This document shows, in pieces, positions 19,302-28,484 of a stretch of DNA of 64,000 nucleotides. The stretch comes from Bact-08 sp964533215 (GTDB lineage: Bacteria > Bacteroidota > Bacteroidia > Bacteroidales > UBA932), in NCBI GenBank assembly GCA_964533215.1, contig CAZHLJ010000008.1:1-64000 (forward strand), written 5' to 3'. Under the pieces are notes generated by a model. That model was given only the letters and a program-made list of their open reading frames with translations. It was not told where the DNA came from and did not search any database. The first letter of the stretch is position 1, and every line of letters starts with the position of its first letter. The position numbers and the translations under genes were made by a program.

Positions 19302-20255
19302 CTATTTTCCCATTGCCAGGTACATGATTTTATTGTAGATTTCCCAATCTGTACCGTCATCATACTGGTTGATTTTATCAGCCAGAATATCTGCCGGTTT
19401 CAGAAGATCTTTCTTGTCTATGTGTATATCTTTTGTAAGGAAGCTTGTAACAGCCAGCTGAGACTTCAGTGTATACTCATTGCCAGCAGATTTCCTGTCG
19501 GCTTTGATGTTGAATTTTATCTCTGAAACTGAATAGTCAAAATACCATTTATCTATATATTTTTTATAGTTGACAGTATACTTTGCTGACTTTACATCCA
19601 TCTTCATAGAAGCAGGCTTGTGCATTAGAAAGTTCATATAAGCATCACCTCTGCTTTCAACATTCATCGCAAATTCAACTCGGCCAATTGCCAGGCTGTT
19701 TTTTTCTATAAATAGCTTGCCCCTGTAGAGAATTTGCTCTCCTGCTACTTTCTCGTCAAATTCTACAACATAGTAAGAAACATTGTCGATAACTTCAGGT
19801 TTGCTGTATCTGAACGTATAGCTATCTTCTATTTCGGCAACTTTTGTTCCAAGAAAAGGATATTTTGCTACATCAATGAACAGGGCAGAAGATGGACCAC
19901 CTTGCAGTTTGAGCATGATAGCATCTGTGCCTTGTAAAACAGGATTGTTACAGCGTGCTTTTCGTATAACTATTTTGTCGTCCTGTGAGTTCAGATAAGA
20001 ACTCTTGTTGATGTCAAGTATAGCTTCGTTACACGAAAGGCTGCTGCTGTTTTTGTTGATAGACTCTCTGTAAAAAGCTGTCATCATATTGTTTTCAGCA
20101 GGATAATTCTTATGGATGTTGTTTAAAGACATCCTTACAAGGTTAGATGCGCTAAAGCGAGGATTTTTTACTACAGAGCTATTTGATGGTTCTGCTTCCA
20201 GGGCACTCGTCAATAACATAGTGCTCAATAAAAGGATGGAGATGATAGGTTTCAT
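19302..20255 (-). CDS. Exported protein resembling the C-terminal part of carboxypeptidase-regulatory-like proteins
   Basis: 317 residues with a signal peptide (ends SALEAE). The pattern ASNLVRMSLNNIHKNYP...AFYRESI and the late DWEIYNKIM resemble the part that follows the carboxypeptidase-D-regulatory-like domain in a common Bacteroidales family of exported proteins, but that first domain is missing here. The remaining residues suggest a beta-rich fold (many alternating YYVVEFDEK-type strands). Function is unknown. It is monocistronic, with its own terminator and no clear promoter consensus upstream. Confidence 0.7.
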   Translation of the reverse strand: MKPIISILLLSTMLLTSALEAEPSNSSVVKNPRFSASNLVRMSLNNIHKNYPAENNMMTAFYRESINKNSSSLSCNEAILDINKSSYLNSQDDKIVIRKARCNNPVLQGTDAIMLKLQGGPSSALFIDVAKYPFLGTKVAEIEDSYTFRYSKPEVIDNVSYYVVEFDEKVAGEQILYRGKLFIEKNSLAIGRVEFAMNVESRGDAYMNFLMHKPASMKMDVKSAKYTVNYKKYIDKWYFDYSVSEIKFNIKADRKSAGNEYTLKSQLAVTSFLTKDIHIDKKDLLKPADILADKINQYDDGTDWEIYNKIMYLAMGK

Positions 20256-20344
20256 TTTGCAATGGTATTAGAGGGTTAGAAAATTTATTTTGTTTCTGCA
20301 TAATAGACGAGACCTCATTGCAAAAAGTTGCATAATTAAATACA

Positions 20345-20388
20345 TAAAAAAATAATGCGCTATATTTCAGGTGAATATAGCGCAATAA
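20345..20388 (-). terminator. Terminator of yicC
   Basis: A perfect 10-bp stem (20357-20366 with 20374-20383). On the minus strand it runs into attattttttta. Confidence 0.8.
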
Positions 20389-20408
20389 TATGTTGAATTT
20401 ATAAGTAA

Positions 20409-21281
20409 TCAGAGTATGTTGAGCGACTGTTCTTTTATTTTTTCAAGCTCATCCTTCATTCTTACCACCCATTTCTGCATTTGAGCATGGTTGGCTTTTG
20501 ACCCCAACGTGTTAATCTCACGGCCCATCTCCTGTGCTATGAAGCCAAGCTTTTTACCAGGGTAGTCTTCAGTATCCAGAGTCTCAAGAAAATATTTGCA
20601 ATGCTGGGTAAGGCGTACTTTCTCTTCGGTGACATCCAGTTTCTCAATATAATAGATGATTTCCTGTTCAAGCCTGTTTTTGTCAAGCGATTGGGAGACC
20701 TCTTCAAGTCGGTCGTTCAGACGTTTTTTTATACCCTCAGTGCGTTCGGATTCATATTTCTCCACCTCTCCCAGATGATCCATAATATATCCTACGCGCC
20801 CTTTTATATCCTCTTCCAGTTTTTTCCCTTCTGTGGCACGGAACTCATTAAGCGACTTTAATGCTTCTGCAATGCAACTCTTTAATGGTTCCCATATATT
20901 TGGGTCCTCCTCCTTTTTCTGTATTTCAATTACATCAGGAAGCTTTAATATGCAATTGATTAGACCGGAGTAATTCAGTTTTTCTTCAAGCTCCTGGTTT
21001 ATCTCTCTTATCTGGTTGTAGTAAGAGGTGAAAACCTGCTTGTTTATTGTTCTTGTGCCATTCTCCTGAGCATACTCCATGTTCGCGAAAAGGTCGATAT
21101 TTCCCCTTTGCAGGGCCTGACATATCATCTGTCTCACTTCAACCTCCACCTCTCTTGGAATAAGCGACGATTTTAAACTTATATCAGCATTTTTGCCATT
21201 AACGGAACGTATCTCGACAGTGAGTTTGTTCTGTCCTATCTGGCACTCGGCCTTACCATAGCCGGTCATAGAAAAAATCAT
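20409..21281 (-). CDS. yicC: YicC-family endoribonuclease
   Basis: 290 residues. The N-terminal YicC-like domain begins with the family signature MTGYGKAE and EIRSVNGKNADISLK. The C-terminal DUF1732 domain ends with REINTLGSKANHAQMQKWVVRMKDELEKI-type residues, where conserved Glu/His residues of the nuclease lie. YicC proteins are ribonucleases linked to small-RNA and mRNA decay and often to stationary phase. Length and motifs are complete. It is transcribed divergently from glnS. Confidence 0.92.
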   Translation of the reverse strand: MIFSMTGYGKAECQIGQNKLTVEIRSVNGKNADISLKSSLIPREVEVEVRQMICQALQRGNIDLFANMEYAQENGTRTINKQVFTSYYNQIREINQELEEKLNYSGLINCILKLPDVIEIQKKEEDPNIWEPLKSCIAEALKSLNEFRATEGKKLEEDIKGRVGYIMDHLGEVEKYESERTEGIKKRLNDRLEEVSQSLDKNRLEQEIIYYIEKLDVTEEKVRLTQHCKYFLETLDTEDYPGKKLGFIAQEMGREINTLGSKANHAQMQKWVVRMKDELEKIKEQSLNIL

Positions 21282-21299
21282 AGATAAAATATTTTGTCC

Positions 21300-21308
21300 G
21301 CAAAGTTA
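21300..21308 (-). promoter_or_regulatory. -7 promoter element of yicC
   Basis: On the minus strand this reads TAACTTTGC, an exact TAnnTTTGY match, 18 bp before the yicC start codon. It lies back to back with the glnS element. Confidence 0.55.
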
Positions 21309-21321
21309 CACAAAGAAATCT

Positions 21322-21330
21322 TATATTTGC
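21322..21330 (+). promoter_or_regulatory. -7 promoter element of glnS
   Basis: TATATTTGC, an exact TAnnTTTGY match, ends only 10 bp before the glnS ATG. The mRNA leader would be a few bases. Confidence 0.55.
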
Positions 21331-21340
21331 GAGTTATTAA

Positions 21341-23014
21341 ATGCAGAGTATGGAAGAACTAAAGAATGATGGCGCAGAGGAACGTTCACTGAATTTTCTG
21401 GAAGAGATTATTGAGGCTGATTTAGCAAGTGGAAAACACAAATCTATATTGACTCGATTTCCTCCTGAGCCAAATGGATATTTGCACATAGGGCATGCAA
21501 AGAGCATCTGCCTTAATTTTGGCCTGGCCAAAAAGTATGGCGGAAAGACAAATCTTAGATTTGATGATACAAACCCTACAAAAGAGGATGTTGAATATGT
21601 GGATTCAATCAAGGGTGATGTAAAATGGTTAGGGTTTCAGTGGGCAAATGAGTTCTATGCATCGGACTATTTCGAACAATTATATGCTTGGGCGTGTGAG
21701 CTAATTAAAAAGGGGCTGGCCTATGTAGATGACCAGACTCAAGAGGAGATCCGTCTAGGCAGGGGTACAGTCAATCAGCCAGGTAAGCCAAGTCCTTGGA
21801 GGGATAGGAGTGTGGAGGAGAATCTTACGGTTTTTGCAGACATGCGTGCAGGCAAATATGCCGATGGAGAAAAGGTCCTTCGTGCAAAATTGGATATGGC
21901 AAGTCCAAACATGCTGATGCGTGACCCGATTCTTTACAGGATAATCCATGCCCATCATCACAGAACCGGAGACAAATGGTGCATTTATCCTATGTACGAC
22001 TATGCTCACGGACAGTGTGACTCTTTGGAAAACATTACCCATTCCATCTGTACACTTGAGTTTGATGTGCATCGTCCTCTTTACGACTGGTTTATTGAAA
22101 AACTTGGGATATTTCCTTCACATCAGTATGAGTTTGCCAGATTGAACGTGACATATACAGTCATGAGCAAGAGAAAGCTCCTTGAACTGGTGAAGAATAA
22201 CTATGTTTCAGGCTGGGACGATCCTCGTATGCCGACAATCTGTGGGTTGAGGAGAAGAGGCTATACTCCTGAAAGCATAAGGCTGTTTGCAGATAAGGTC
22301 GGAGTTGCAAAACGTGATAATATAATTGATCTTTCACTTCTGGAATGGTGCGTCAGAGACGATTTGAACAGAAGATCAAACAGATATATGGCAGTTCTGA
22401 ATCCTGTCAAGTTAGTCATTACGAACTATCCTGAGAATACCACAGAGTACTTCACCCCTACAATCAATCCGGAAAATCCGGAAGCAGGTGTGCGTAAGGT
22501 TCCTTTTACAAAAGAGTTGTATATTGAGAGGGAAGACTTTATGGAAAACCCTCCTAAAAAATACTTCAGACTTCGTCCGGGAGGAGAGGTGCGTCTCAAG
22601 TATTCTTATATAGTAAAGTGCGAAGAGATCATTAAGGATGAGTTGGGTGAAATTACTGAAATCAGATGTACTTACGATCCTACCAGCAAAGCCGGAGCAG
22701 GGGAGTGGCGTTCTGTAAAAGGTAACATTCACTGGGTATCTGCGGAATATGCAAAAGAGGTGGAGACACGCTTGTTTGACCGTCTCTTTACTGAAGCAGA
22801 TATGAACTCGATTCCTGAGGATTCAGACTATAAAGACTATCTTAACCCTGTTTCACTGGAGGTTAGAAAGGGATTTGTAGAACCGGCTCTGATGGAGGAT
22901 AGCTTTGATATAGCAGTTCAGTTCGAAAGGCTTGGCTATTTCATCAAGGATGCAGATTCAACATTAGATAAATTGATTCTTAACAGGACAACCGGGCTGA
23001 AATCCACTTGGTAG
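21341..23014 (+). CDS. glnS: Glutaminyl-tRNA synthetase
   Basis: 557 residues, the normal length for bacterial GlnRS. It charges tRNA-Gln with glutamine. The class I signature HIGH is at residues 49-52 (PPEPNGYLHIGHAKS) and the KMSKS counterpart is MSKRK from residue 275. The catalytic domain fills about 1-340, followed by the two beta-barrel anticodon-binding domains (FTKELYIEREDF and later). A second ATG 9 bp downstream is an alternative start. The short C-terminal tail after LILNRTTGLKSTW is usual. Confidence 0.96.
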   Translation: MQSMEELKNDGAEERSLNFLEEIIEADLASGKHKSILTRFPPEPNGYLHIGHAKSICLNFGLAKKYGGKTNLRFDDTNPTKEDVEYVDSIKGDVKWLGFQWANEFYASDYFEQLYAWACELIKKGLAYVDDQTQEEIRLGRGTVNQPGKPSPWRDRSVEENLTVFADMRAGKYADGEKVLRAKLDMASPNMLMRDPILYRIIHAHHHRTGDKWCIYPMYDYAHGQCDSLENITHSICTLEFDVHRPLYDWFIEKLGIFPSHQYEFARLNVTYTVMSKRKLLELVKNNYVSGWDDPRMPTICGLRRRGYTPESIRLFADKVGVAKRDNIIDLSLLEWCVRDDLNRRSNRYMAVLNPVKLVITNYPENTTEYFTPTINPENPEAGVRKVPFTKELYIEREDFMENPPKKYFRLRPGGEVRLKYSYIVKCEEIIKDELGEITEIRCTYDPTSKAGAGEWRSVKGNIHWVSAEYAKEVETRLFDRLFTEADMNSIPEDSDYKDYLNPVSLEVRKGFVEPALMEDSFDIAVQFERLGYFIKDADSTLDKLILNRTTGLKSTW

Positions 23015-23872
23015 TCAGAATCTTTTAGTATAACGGTGGCAGTAGGGCTGACTCCCTTTCTTTACATAATAGTCCTGGTGATAATCCTCTGCCGGCCAGA
23101 ATTTAGTTGCCTTGGTAACCTTGGTGGCAATCCTGAAACCTTTTTGCTCAAGAATTGAAATCAGTTTTTGAGCAATTTTTTTTTGGTCATCACTGGTATA
23201 AAATATTTCGGACCTGTACTGCTCTCCAATATCCGGGCCCTGCCTGTCTACCTGTGTAGGGTCATGAATTTCAAAAAACAGCTTTGCCAGAGTTTCATAA
23301 TCTACCTGGCTGGCATCATAAAGAACCTCAACGGCTTCGGCATATCCAGTATCTCCCTCACAGACATCTCCGTATGAGGGATTTTCAATTGTTCCCCCAA
23401 TATAGCCGCTAGTGACAGAAATAACACCTTTTCTTTGCTGAAGAAGATGCTCGACTCCCCAGAAGCATCCTCCCGCGAAATATGCTATTTCACGTTTTGC
23501 GGGAATAAACTCAAGTGATATTGAATTTACACAGTGCCGGGTATTCTTTTTTGTGAACTCTTCGCCAAGAAAAACATGGCCAAGATGTGCTCCGCATTTT
23601 GAACAGGTTATTTCTGTCCTCATTCCATCTGATTCTCTTTTTCTTGTAACTGCACCAGGTATCTCATCATCAAAACTCGGCCAGCCGCAGCCTGAATCGA
23701 ATTTGTCTGAAGAGCGGTAAAGGGCAGCACCACACCTTCGGCAATGATAGGTGCCTGTACCGTTGAATTTGTAGTACTTTCCTGTAAATGGGGCCTCTGT
23801 CCCTTTTTCGACTATAACCCTTTTCTCCTCAGGAGTCAGTGTCCTGTAGGACTGATCAATTAAATTCAGCAT
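23015..23872 (-). CDS. msrBA: Fused peptide-methionine sulfoxide reductase MsrB-MsrA
   Basis: A bifunctional repair enzyme that reduces both R- and S-methionine sulfoxide. The MsrB domain comes first: two CxxC zinc pairs (CRRCG and CSKCG) and the catalytic Cys in RHCVNSISLEF. The MsrA domain follows, with its nucleophile in GGCFWGVEHLL and the segment DPTQVDRQGPDIGEQYRS. The order is B then A. The open frame continues to 23929 and overlaps nfo. ATG 23872 gives a start (MLNLIDQSYRTL) that fits MsrB proteins, and ATG 23902 is also possible. No signal peptide is clear with the 23872 start. Confidence 0.9.
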   Translation of the reverse strand: MLNLIDQSYRTLTPEEKRVIVEKGTEAPFTGKYYKFNGTGTYHCRRCGAALYRSSDKFDSGCGWPSFDDEIPGAVTRKRESDGMRTEITCSKCGAHLGHVFLGEEFTKKNTRHCVNSISLEFIPAKREIAYFAGGCFWGVEHLLQQRKGVISVTSGYIGGTIENPSYGDVCEGDTGYAEAVEVLYDASQVDYETLAKLFFEIHDPTQVDRQGPDIGEQYRSEIFYTSDDQKKIAQKLISILEQKGFRIATKVTKATKFWPAEDYHQDYYVKKGSQPYCHRYTKRF

Positions 23873-23903
23873 AACAATCAATATGAAGTTGCATAACGGC
23901 ATT

Positions 23904-24743
23904 TTATTCCCATGACTTGAGTTGCTCAATCTCCTCTTTCCACAACTCCTCGTTTGGAGTCTCGAGAATTAACGGGATGCTGTCGAATCGAGGGTCTTTC
24001 ATAAGCAGCTTGAAGGTCTCTGCGCCAAGAAAGCCTGTTCCTATGGAGTCGTGTCGGTCTACCCGAGAGTTTAATCCTTTTTTTGCATCATTCAGGTGCA
24101 TCCCCTTCAGGTATTTGAAGCCTATTACTGAATCGAAAAGTTCAAAAGACTTTTTGAAACCTTCGGCAGTGGAGAGGTCATAACCTGCAGCAAATGAATG
24201 GCAAGTGTCCACACATACTCCAACTCTGCTTTTGTCTTCCACTTGCCGGATTATTTCGGCTATCTGTTCAAATGTGTATCCAAGATTGGTCCCTTGTCCG
24301 GCAGTGTTTTCAATTACGGCAGTGACCCCTTTGGTCTTGTCCAAAGTTATGTTTATGGATTCGGCGATCCTGGCAAGGCTCTCCTCTACGCTTATCTTGC
24401 TCAGGTGACTTCCGGGATGAAAATTAAGCCTGTCAAGGCCAAGTTGCTCGCAGCGTTGCATCTCGTCAAGAAACGCTGATCTGGATTTTTCCAGCCCTTC
24501 GCTCTCGGGGTGTCCTAGATTTATTAGATAGCTGTCGTGGGGAAGTATCTGGGCAGGTGTATAGTTATATTGCAGACAACGCTCCTTGAATAGCTCTATG
24601 CTTTTTCTTGTAAGTGGGGACGATACCCACTGCCTTTGATTTTTTGTGAAAAGTGCAAAAGCGGTTGCTCCTATATCATGAGCATTTACCGGAGCATTTT
24701 CAACCCCTCCTGATGCGCTTATGTGGGCTCCAATATATTTCAT
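23904..24743 (-). CDS. nfo: Endonuclease IV (AP endonuclease)
   Basis: 279 residues, the usual length. It incises DNA at abasic sites in base excision repair and uses three zinc ions. Metal-ligand motifs are present in order: YIGAHISASGG, NFHPGSHL, VIENTAGQG, GVCVDTCHSFAAGYD, GMHLNDAK, DRHDSIGTG and LILETPN. It starts 5 bp after recG stops and is followed by msrBA, so the three form a repair-themed minus-strand operon. Confidence 0.95.
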   Translation of the reverse strand: MKYIGAHISASGGVENAPVNAHDIGATAFALFTKNQRQWVSSPLTRKSIELFKERCLQYNYTPAQILPHDSYLINLGHPESEGLEKSRSAFLDEMQRCEQLGLDRLNFHPGSHLSKISVEESLARIAESINITLDKTKGVTAVIENTAGQGTNLGYTFEQIAEIIRQVEDKSRVGVCVDTCHSFAAGYDLSTAEGFKKSFELFDSVIGFKYLKGMHLNDAKKGLNSRVDRHDSIGTGFLGAETFKLLMKDPRFDSIPLILETPNEELWKEEIEQLKSWE

Positions 24744-24748
24744 TTTAT

Positions 24749-26854
24749 TTAGCTTATTTGTGAATAATCTTTATCTTCTTTTTTGAGTGCAGAGAGTCCT
24801 TCTCTTAGCAATCTGTTCTGTTCACTTTCAATCATAGGATCAATTTCCAGGATTTTTTGAGCATATTGCCTTGCATCTTCCAGAATCTGTGAGTCTTTAG
24901 CCAGATTTGATATGCGCAACTCTACGGCAAGTCCGCTTTGCTGTGTTCCCTCAAGATCTCCGGGTCCCCGCATCCTCAGATCGGCTTCAGCCAGCTCAAA
25001 ACCATCTTGAGTAGAACACATCAGGTCGATTCTCTGCCGCGACTCCTTTGTGAGTTTGTATCCTGTCATCAATATGCAATAAGAACTCTCGGATCCTCTT
25101 CCTACGCGGCCTCTGAGCTGGTGAAGCTGAGACAGTCCGAACCGCTCGGCACTCTCAATCATCATTACAGAGGCGTTGGGGACATCTACACCTACCTCTA
25201 TAACCGATGTAGATACCAAAATGTTCGCTTTGCCTTTAACAAAAAGATCCATATCATGCGCCTTGTCCTCATTCTTCTGCTTTCCATGTACTACGGCTGT
25301 TATGTAATCCGGTTGTTTGAACTCCTGGACTATATGCTCATAACCCTCCTGAAGATTTTTGTAATCCATCTTTTCACTCTCCTTTATGAGAGGGTAGACA
25401 ATGAAAATCTGCCTTCCGGCCTTTATCTGTTCATGCATGAAATTGTATATCCTACCTCTTTGCGCCTCCGTTGCATGTATTGTCTGAATTGACTTTCTAC
25501 CAGGTGGCAGTTCGTCCAGCACTGATACGTCCAGATCACCGTACAGCGTCATTGCCAGAGTTCTTGGAATAGGCGTTGCTGTCATGACCAGCACATGAGG
25601 AATCTCCTCCGACTTGCTCCATAGCCTTGCCCTCTGTTCTACTCCAAAGCGATGTTGCTCGTCTATCACTGCAAAGCCCAGCCTTGAAAATTGTACGCTA
25701 TCTTCGATGAGGGCATGAGTGCCGAACAAAATGTGAATTTCACCTTTTGCCAGATCTTCCAGAATTTTCTTCCGCTCTCTCTTCTTTGTGCTGCCTGTGA
25801 GTAGGGCTACATTTATACCAGAGTCTTTGATTATTTTGAAAACGCCATTATAATGCTGGTTTGCAAGCACCTCTGTAGGAGCCATTATGCAAGATTGAAA
25901 TCCGTTGTCTGCAGCAATCAGGGCACATAATATTGCAACCATTGTCTTACCACTCCCTACGTCCCCTTGTAAAAGACGATTCATCTGCCTGCCGCTTACA
26001 AGATCGGAACGGACCTCTTTTATAACTCTCTTCTGGGCATTGGTAAGCTCGAATGGTATGTTATTGAAGCTTGTGTTGAAATAGTTGCCAACTCTTGGCA
26101 TTAGAAACCCTTTTATACTTCTGTCTCTATTACATTTTTGCTTCAACAGGGAGAGTTGAAGATAAAACAGCTCTTCAAATTTCAGACGCATCTGAGCAGC
26201 AGCAAGAATTTTAATGCTTGAAGGAAAATGAATATTCTGAAGTGAAGCGCGTAAAGACAATAGCTTTTTCTCCTTTAATACGTAGTCAGGCAAAGTTTCT
26301 TTAATTGAGTCGGATGCCTGTCTAAGCAATGCAGACTGGAACCTGGCAAACTGTTTGTTACTCAAGCCGCTGTTTTTAAGCCGTTCTGTAGAGGAGTAAA
26401 CACCAATCATGTTGCCTGTATAGAGTGTGTTCTCTTCTGTTGCCAGATCAATCTCCGGGTGAACGATATTTAATGTCTGGTTGAATATTGTCGGCTTTCC
26501 GAAAACAATGTACTCACTGTGAAGTTTCAGCTTCTCCTTAAACCATTTTATTCCTTTAAAAAAAACGAGGTCTATTACTCCGGTAGGGTCTGAAAATGTG
26601 ATAACAAGCCTCCTTGCCGGTCCTTTTTCTCCAATCAGGTTTATTTTTGTAACCTTTCCACGCAGTTGAATGTAGCTCATGGTGGAATCAATTTCGGAAA
26701 TAGAATATATTTTTGTCCTGTCGATGTATCTGAAAGGGAAAAAGTAGAGCATATCCTTAAAAAAACGGATATTCAGTTCTTTGGCGAGAAGTTCTGCTCT
26801 TTTGGGACCTACGCCGGGCAGAAATTTAATATCGCTATCTAAAATCGTTGACAT
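24749..26854 (-). CDS. recG: ATP-dependent DNA helicase RecG
   Basis: About 701 residues. It remodels stalled replication forks and Holliday junctions. The N-terminal wedge/OB domain (YIQLRGKVTKI) is followed by SF2 helicase motifs: Walker A LLQGDVGSGKT, DEQH box (VIDEQHRFG), VLVMTATPIPRTL, and the RecG-specific motif near QLHQLRGRVGRG. The open frame extends to 26950. ATG 26854 (MSTILDSDIKFLPGVGPKRAELL) matches the family start and lies just after a promoter element, so the extra residues are not coding. Confidence 0.95.
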   Translation of the reverse strand: MSTILDSDIKFLPGVGPKRAELLAKELNIRFFKDMLYFFPFRYIDRTKIYSISEIDSTMSYIQLRGKVTKINLIGEKGPARRLVITFSDPTGVIDLVFFKGIKWFKEKLKLHSEYIVFGKPTIFNQTLNIVHPEIDLATEENTLYTGNMIGVYSSTERLKNSGLSNKQFARFQSALLRQASDSIKETLPDYVLKEKKLLSLRASLQNIHFPSSIKILAAAQMRLKFEELFYLQLSLLKQKCNRDRSIKGFLMPRVGNYFNTSFNNIPFELTNAQKRVIKEVRSDLVSGRQMNRLLQGDVGSGKTMVAILCALIAADNGFQSCIMAPTEVLANQHYNGVFKIIKDSGINVALLTGSTKKRERKKILEDLAKGEIHILFGTHALIEDSVQFSRLGFAVIDEQHRFGVEQRARLWSKSEEIPHVLVMTATPIPRTLAMTLYGDLDVSVLDELPPGRKSIQTIHATEAQRGRIYNFMHEQIKAGRQIFIVYPLIKESEKMDYKNLQEGYEHIVQEFKQPDYITAVVHGKQKNEDKAHDMDLFVKGKANILVSTSVIEVGVDVPNASVMMIESAERFGLSQLHQLRGRVGRGSESSYCILMTGYKLTKESRQRIDLMCSTQDGFELAEADLRMRGPGDLEGTQQSGLAVELRISNLAKDSQILEDARQYAQKILEIDPMIESEQNRLLREGLSALKKEDKDYSQIS

Positions 26855-26858
26855 AGTC

Positions 26859-26867
26859 ACAAATATA
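26859..26867 (-). promoter_or_regulatory. -7 promoter element of recG
   Basis: On the minus strand TATATTTGT matches TAnnTTTGY and ends 4 bp before the recG ATG (26854). The transcript would be nearly leaderless. Confidence 0.5.
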
Positions 26868-26921
26868 AGAATCTTATCGAAATTTTGTATCTTGCAGAAA
26901 TTTAATAAACAAGTAAAGATA

Positions 26922-27974
26922 ATGAATAATAAGATAGTTGTAGGAATCACTCAGGGAGATAGCAATGGCATTTCATATGAGGTGATTATCAAAGCTTTGT
27001 CTGATTTACGAATACTTGAAATCTGCACTCCTGTTATCTATGGCTCATCAAAAATATTGGGATTCTATAAGAAACAAATAACAGATGCGGAAAACTTCTC
27101 TACAAATGTTATAAATTCTGCAAAAGAGGCTCACCCAAAGAGAGTTAATATTATAAATTGTGTGCCTGAAAATTTTCATGTAGATCCTGGAAAACAGACG
27201 GAAGAGGGCTCCAAGGCTGCCCTCATTGCTCTTGAAGAGGCTGTCAGGGATTTAAAAGAGGGCCATATTCAGGCAGTGGTTACAGCACCATTCAATAAAT
27301 CGGAGGTGAATAAGGAGGGTTTTGGTTTCTGTGGTCATACTGAGTATTTTGCGAAAGAGTTCGGGGCAAAGGATTCTCTTATGTTCTTGGTTTCGGATAC
27401 AATAAAAGTAGGTCTGGTGACAAACCATATTCCTGTATCTCAGGTATCAAAGTCTATCAGCTCAAAGCTTATATTAGAGAAGCTGTCAATAATGGATGAT
27501 TCTCTAAGAAAGGATTTCGCTGTATTAAGGCCGAAAATTGCGGTTCTTTCGCTAAATCCACATTGTGGCGATCAGGGATTGCTCGGAAGCGAGGAGGAGG
27601 AGATTATCAAGCCTGCCTTGCGAGAAGCATCAGATAAGGGAATGCTTGTATTTGGACCTTACTCTCCTGATGGTTTCTTTGCCAGTGATATGTCACGTAA
27701 ATTTGATGCCGTGCTATCTATGTACCACGACCAGGGACTTATACCTTTCAAGACCCTCTCTTTCGAAAACGGTGTCAACTATACAGCAGGTCTGTCTATT
27801 GTAAGGACATCTCCTGATCATGGGACAGCGTATGATCTTGTAGGTAAGAACAAAGCCAATCCGGAATCCATGTTATCTGCAATATATGCAGCATGTGATA
27901 TCTATAGAAACAGAATAGAATATGATGTTTTAAGGGCAAATCCTCTAAATGTAGAAGTGCCTCAAGACAAATAG
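26922..27974 (+). CDS. pdxA: 4-hydroxythreonine-4-phosphate dehydrogenase
   Basis: 350 residues. It performs the NAD-dependent oxidation of 4-phosphohydroxythreonine in DXP-dependent pyridoxal phosphate synthesis. Visible motifs are the start VVGITQGDSNGISYEVI, the metal-binding His regions GFCGHTEYFA, SLNPHCGDQG and MYHDQGLIPFK, and the GTAYDL segment near the C-terminus. The frame is open from 26781, but ATG 26922 fits the family start and avoids overlap with recG on the other strand. rnhA follows after 6 bp. Confidence 0.94.
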   Translation: MNNKIVVGITQGDSNGISYEVIIKALSDLRILEICTPVIYGSSKILGFYKKQITDAENFSTNVINSAKEAHPKRVNIINCVPENFHVDPGKQTEEGSKAALIALEEAVRDLKEGHIQAVVTAPFNKSEVNKEGFGFCGHTEYFAKEFGAKDSLMFLVSDTIKVGLVTNHIPVSQVSKSISSKLILEKLSIMDDSLRKDFAVLRPKIAVLSLNPHCGDQGLLGSEEEEIIKPALREASDKGMLVFGPYSPDGFFASDMSRKFDAVLSMYHDQGLIPFKTLSFENGVNYTAGLSIVRTSPDHGTAYDLVGKNKANPESMLSAIYAACDIYRNRIEYDVLRANPLNVEVPQDK

Positions 27975-27980
27975 TTCATT

Positions 27981-28484
27981 ATGATAGAGTTATTTACCGA
28001 TGGGGCTGCCAAGGGCAATCCCGGTCCAGGTGGTTATGGTGTCATTCTTAGATCTGAGAGACATTACAAAGAACTTTCCGGAGGTTTTGCTTGTACAACT
28101 AACAACAGAATGGAGTTGCTGGCTGTTATAACGGGCCTCGAAGCCATAAAAAAGGCTGGAGCAGAGGTCATGGTTTATAGTGACTCTTCCTATGTCTGTG
28201 ATGCTATAAACAAAGGTTGGCTGTTTGGCTGGGAACGCAGGAATTTTGACAAAAAGAAGAATCCTGACCTATGGAAAAGGTTTCTTGTAGTTTTTAGAAG
28301 GCACAAAGTTAAGTTTAACTGGATCAAGGGTCATGCTGGTCACCCGGAGAATGAACGTTGCGACAAGTTGGCCGTAGAGGCTTCTTTAAAGCCGAATCTG
28401 CCTGTCGATTTTGAATATGTCAATTCATGCGGGGAGAGTAATCCTGATTCCTTAGCCAAGGCTCAAAACCGGCCTCTCTTATAG
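27981..28484 (+). CDS. rnhA: Ribonuclease HI
   Basis: 167 residues. It cleaves the RNA strand of RNA-DNA hybrids. The DEDD catalytic set is present: Asp7 (FTDGAAKGNPGPGG), Glu45 (NNRMELLAV), Asp68 (VYSDSSYV) and Asp128 (NERCDKLA). A basic handle region is present (WLFGWERRNFDKKKNPDLW). The last 65 bp overlap the 3' end of mqnC on the opposite strand, so roughly the last 20 residues are shared with antisense coding. Confidence 0.95.
   Translation: MIELFTDGAAKGNPGPGGYGVILRSERHYKELSGGFACTTNNRMELLAVITGLEAIKKAGAEVMVYSDSSYVCDAINKGWLFGWERRNFDKKKNPDLWKRFLVVFRRHKVKFNWIKGHAGHPENERCDKLAVEASLKPNLPVDFEYVNSCGESNPDSLAKAQNRPLL

Noticed and set aside
22163..22177. Altered KMSKS in glutaminyl-tRNA synthetase (MSKRK)
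   Set aside because: VMSKRK-type variants are normal for GlnRS.
24938..25492. 184-residue frame opposite recG, and other long antisense frames
   Set aside because: They are shadows of well-supported genes, with no start context or motifs.
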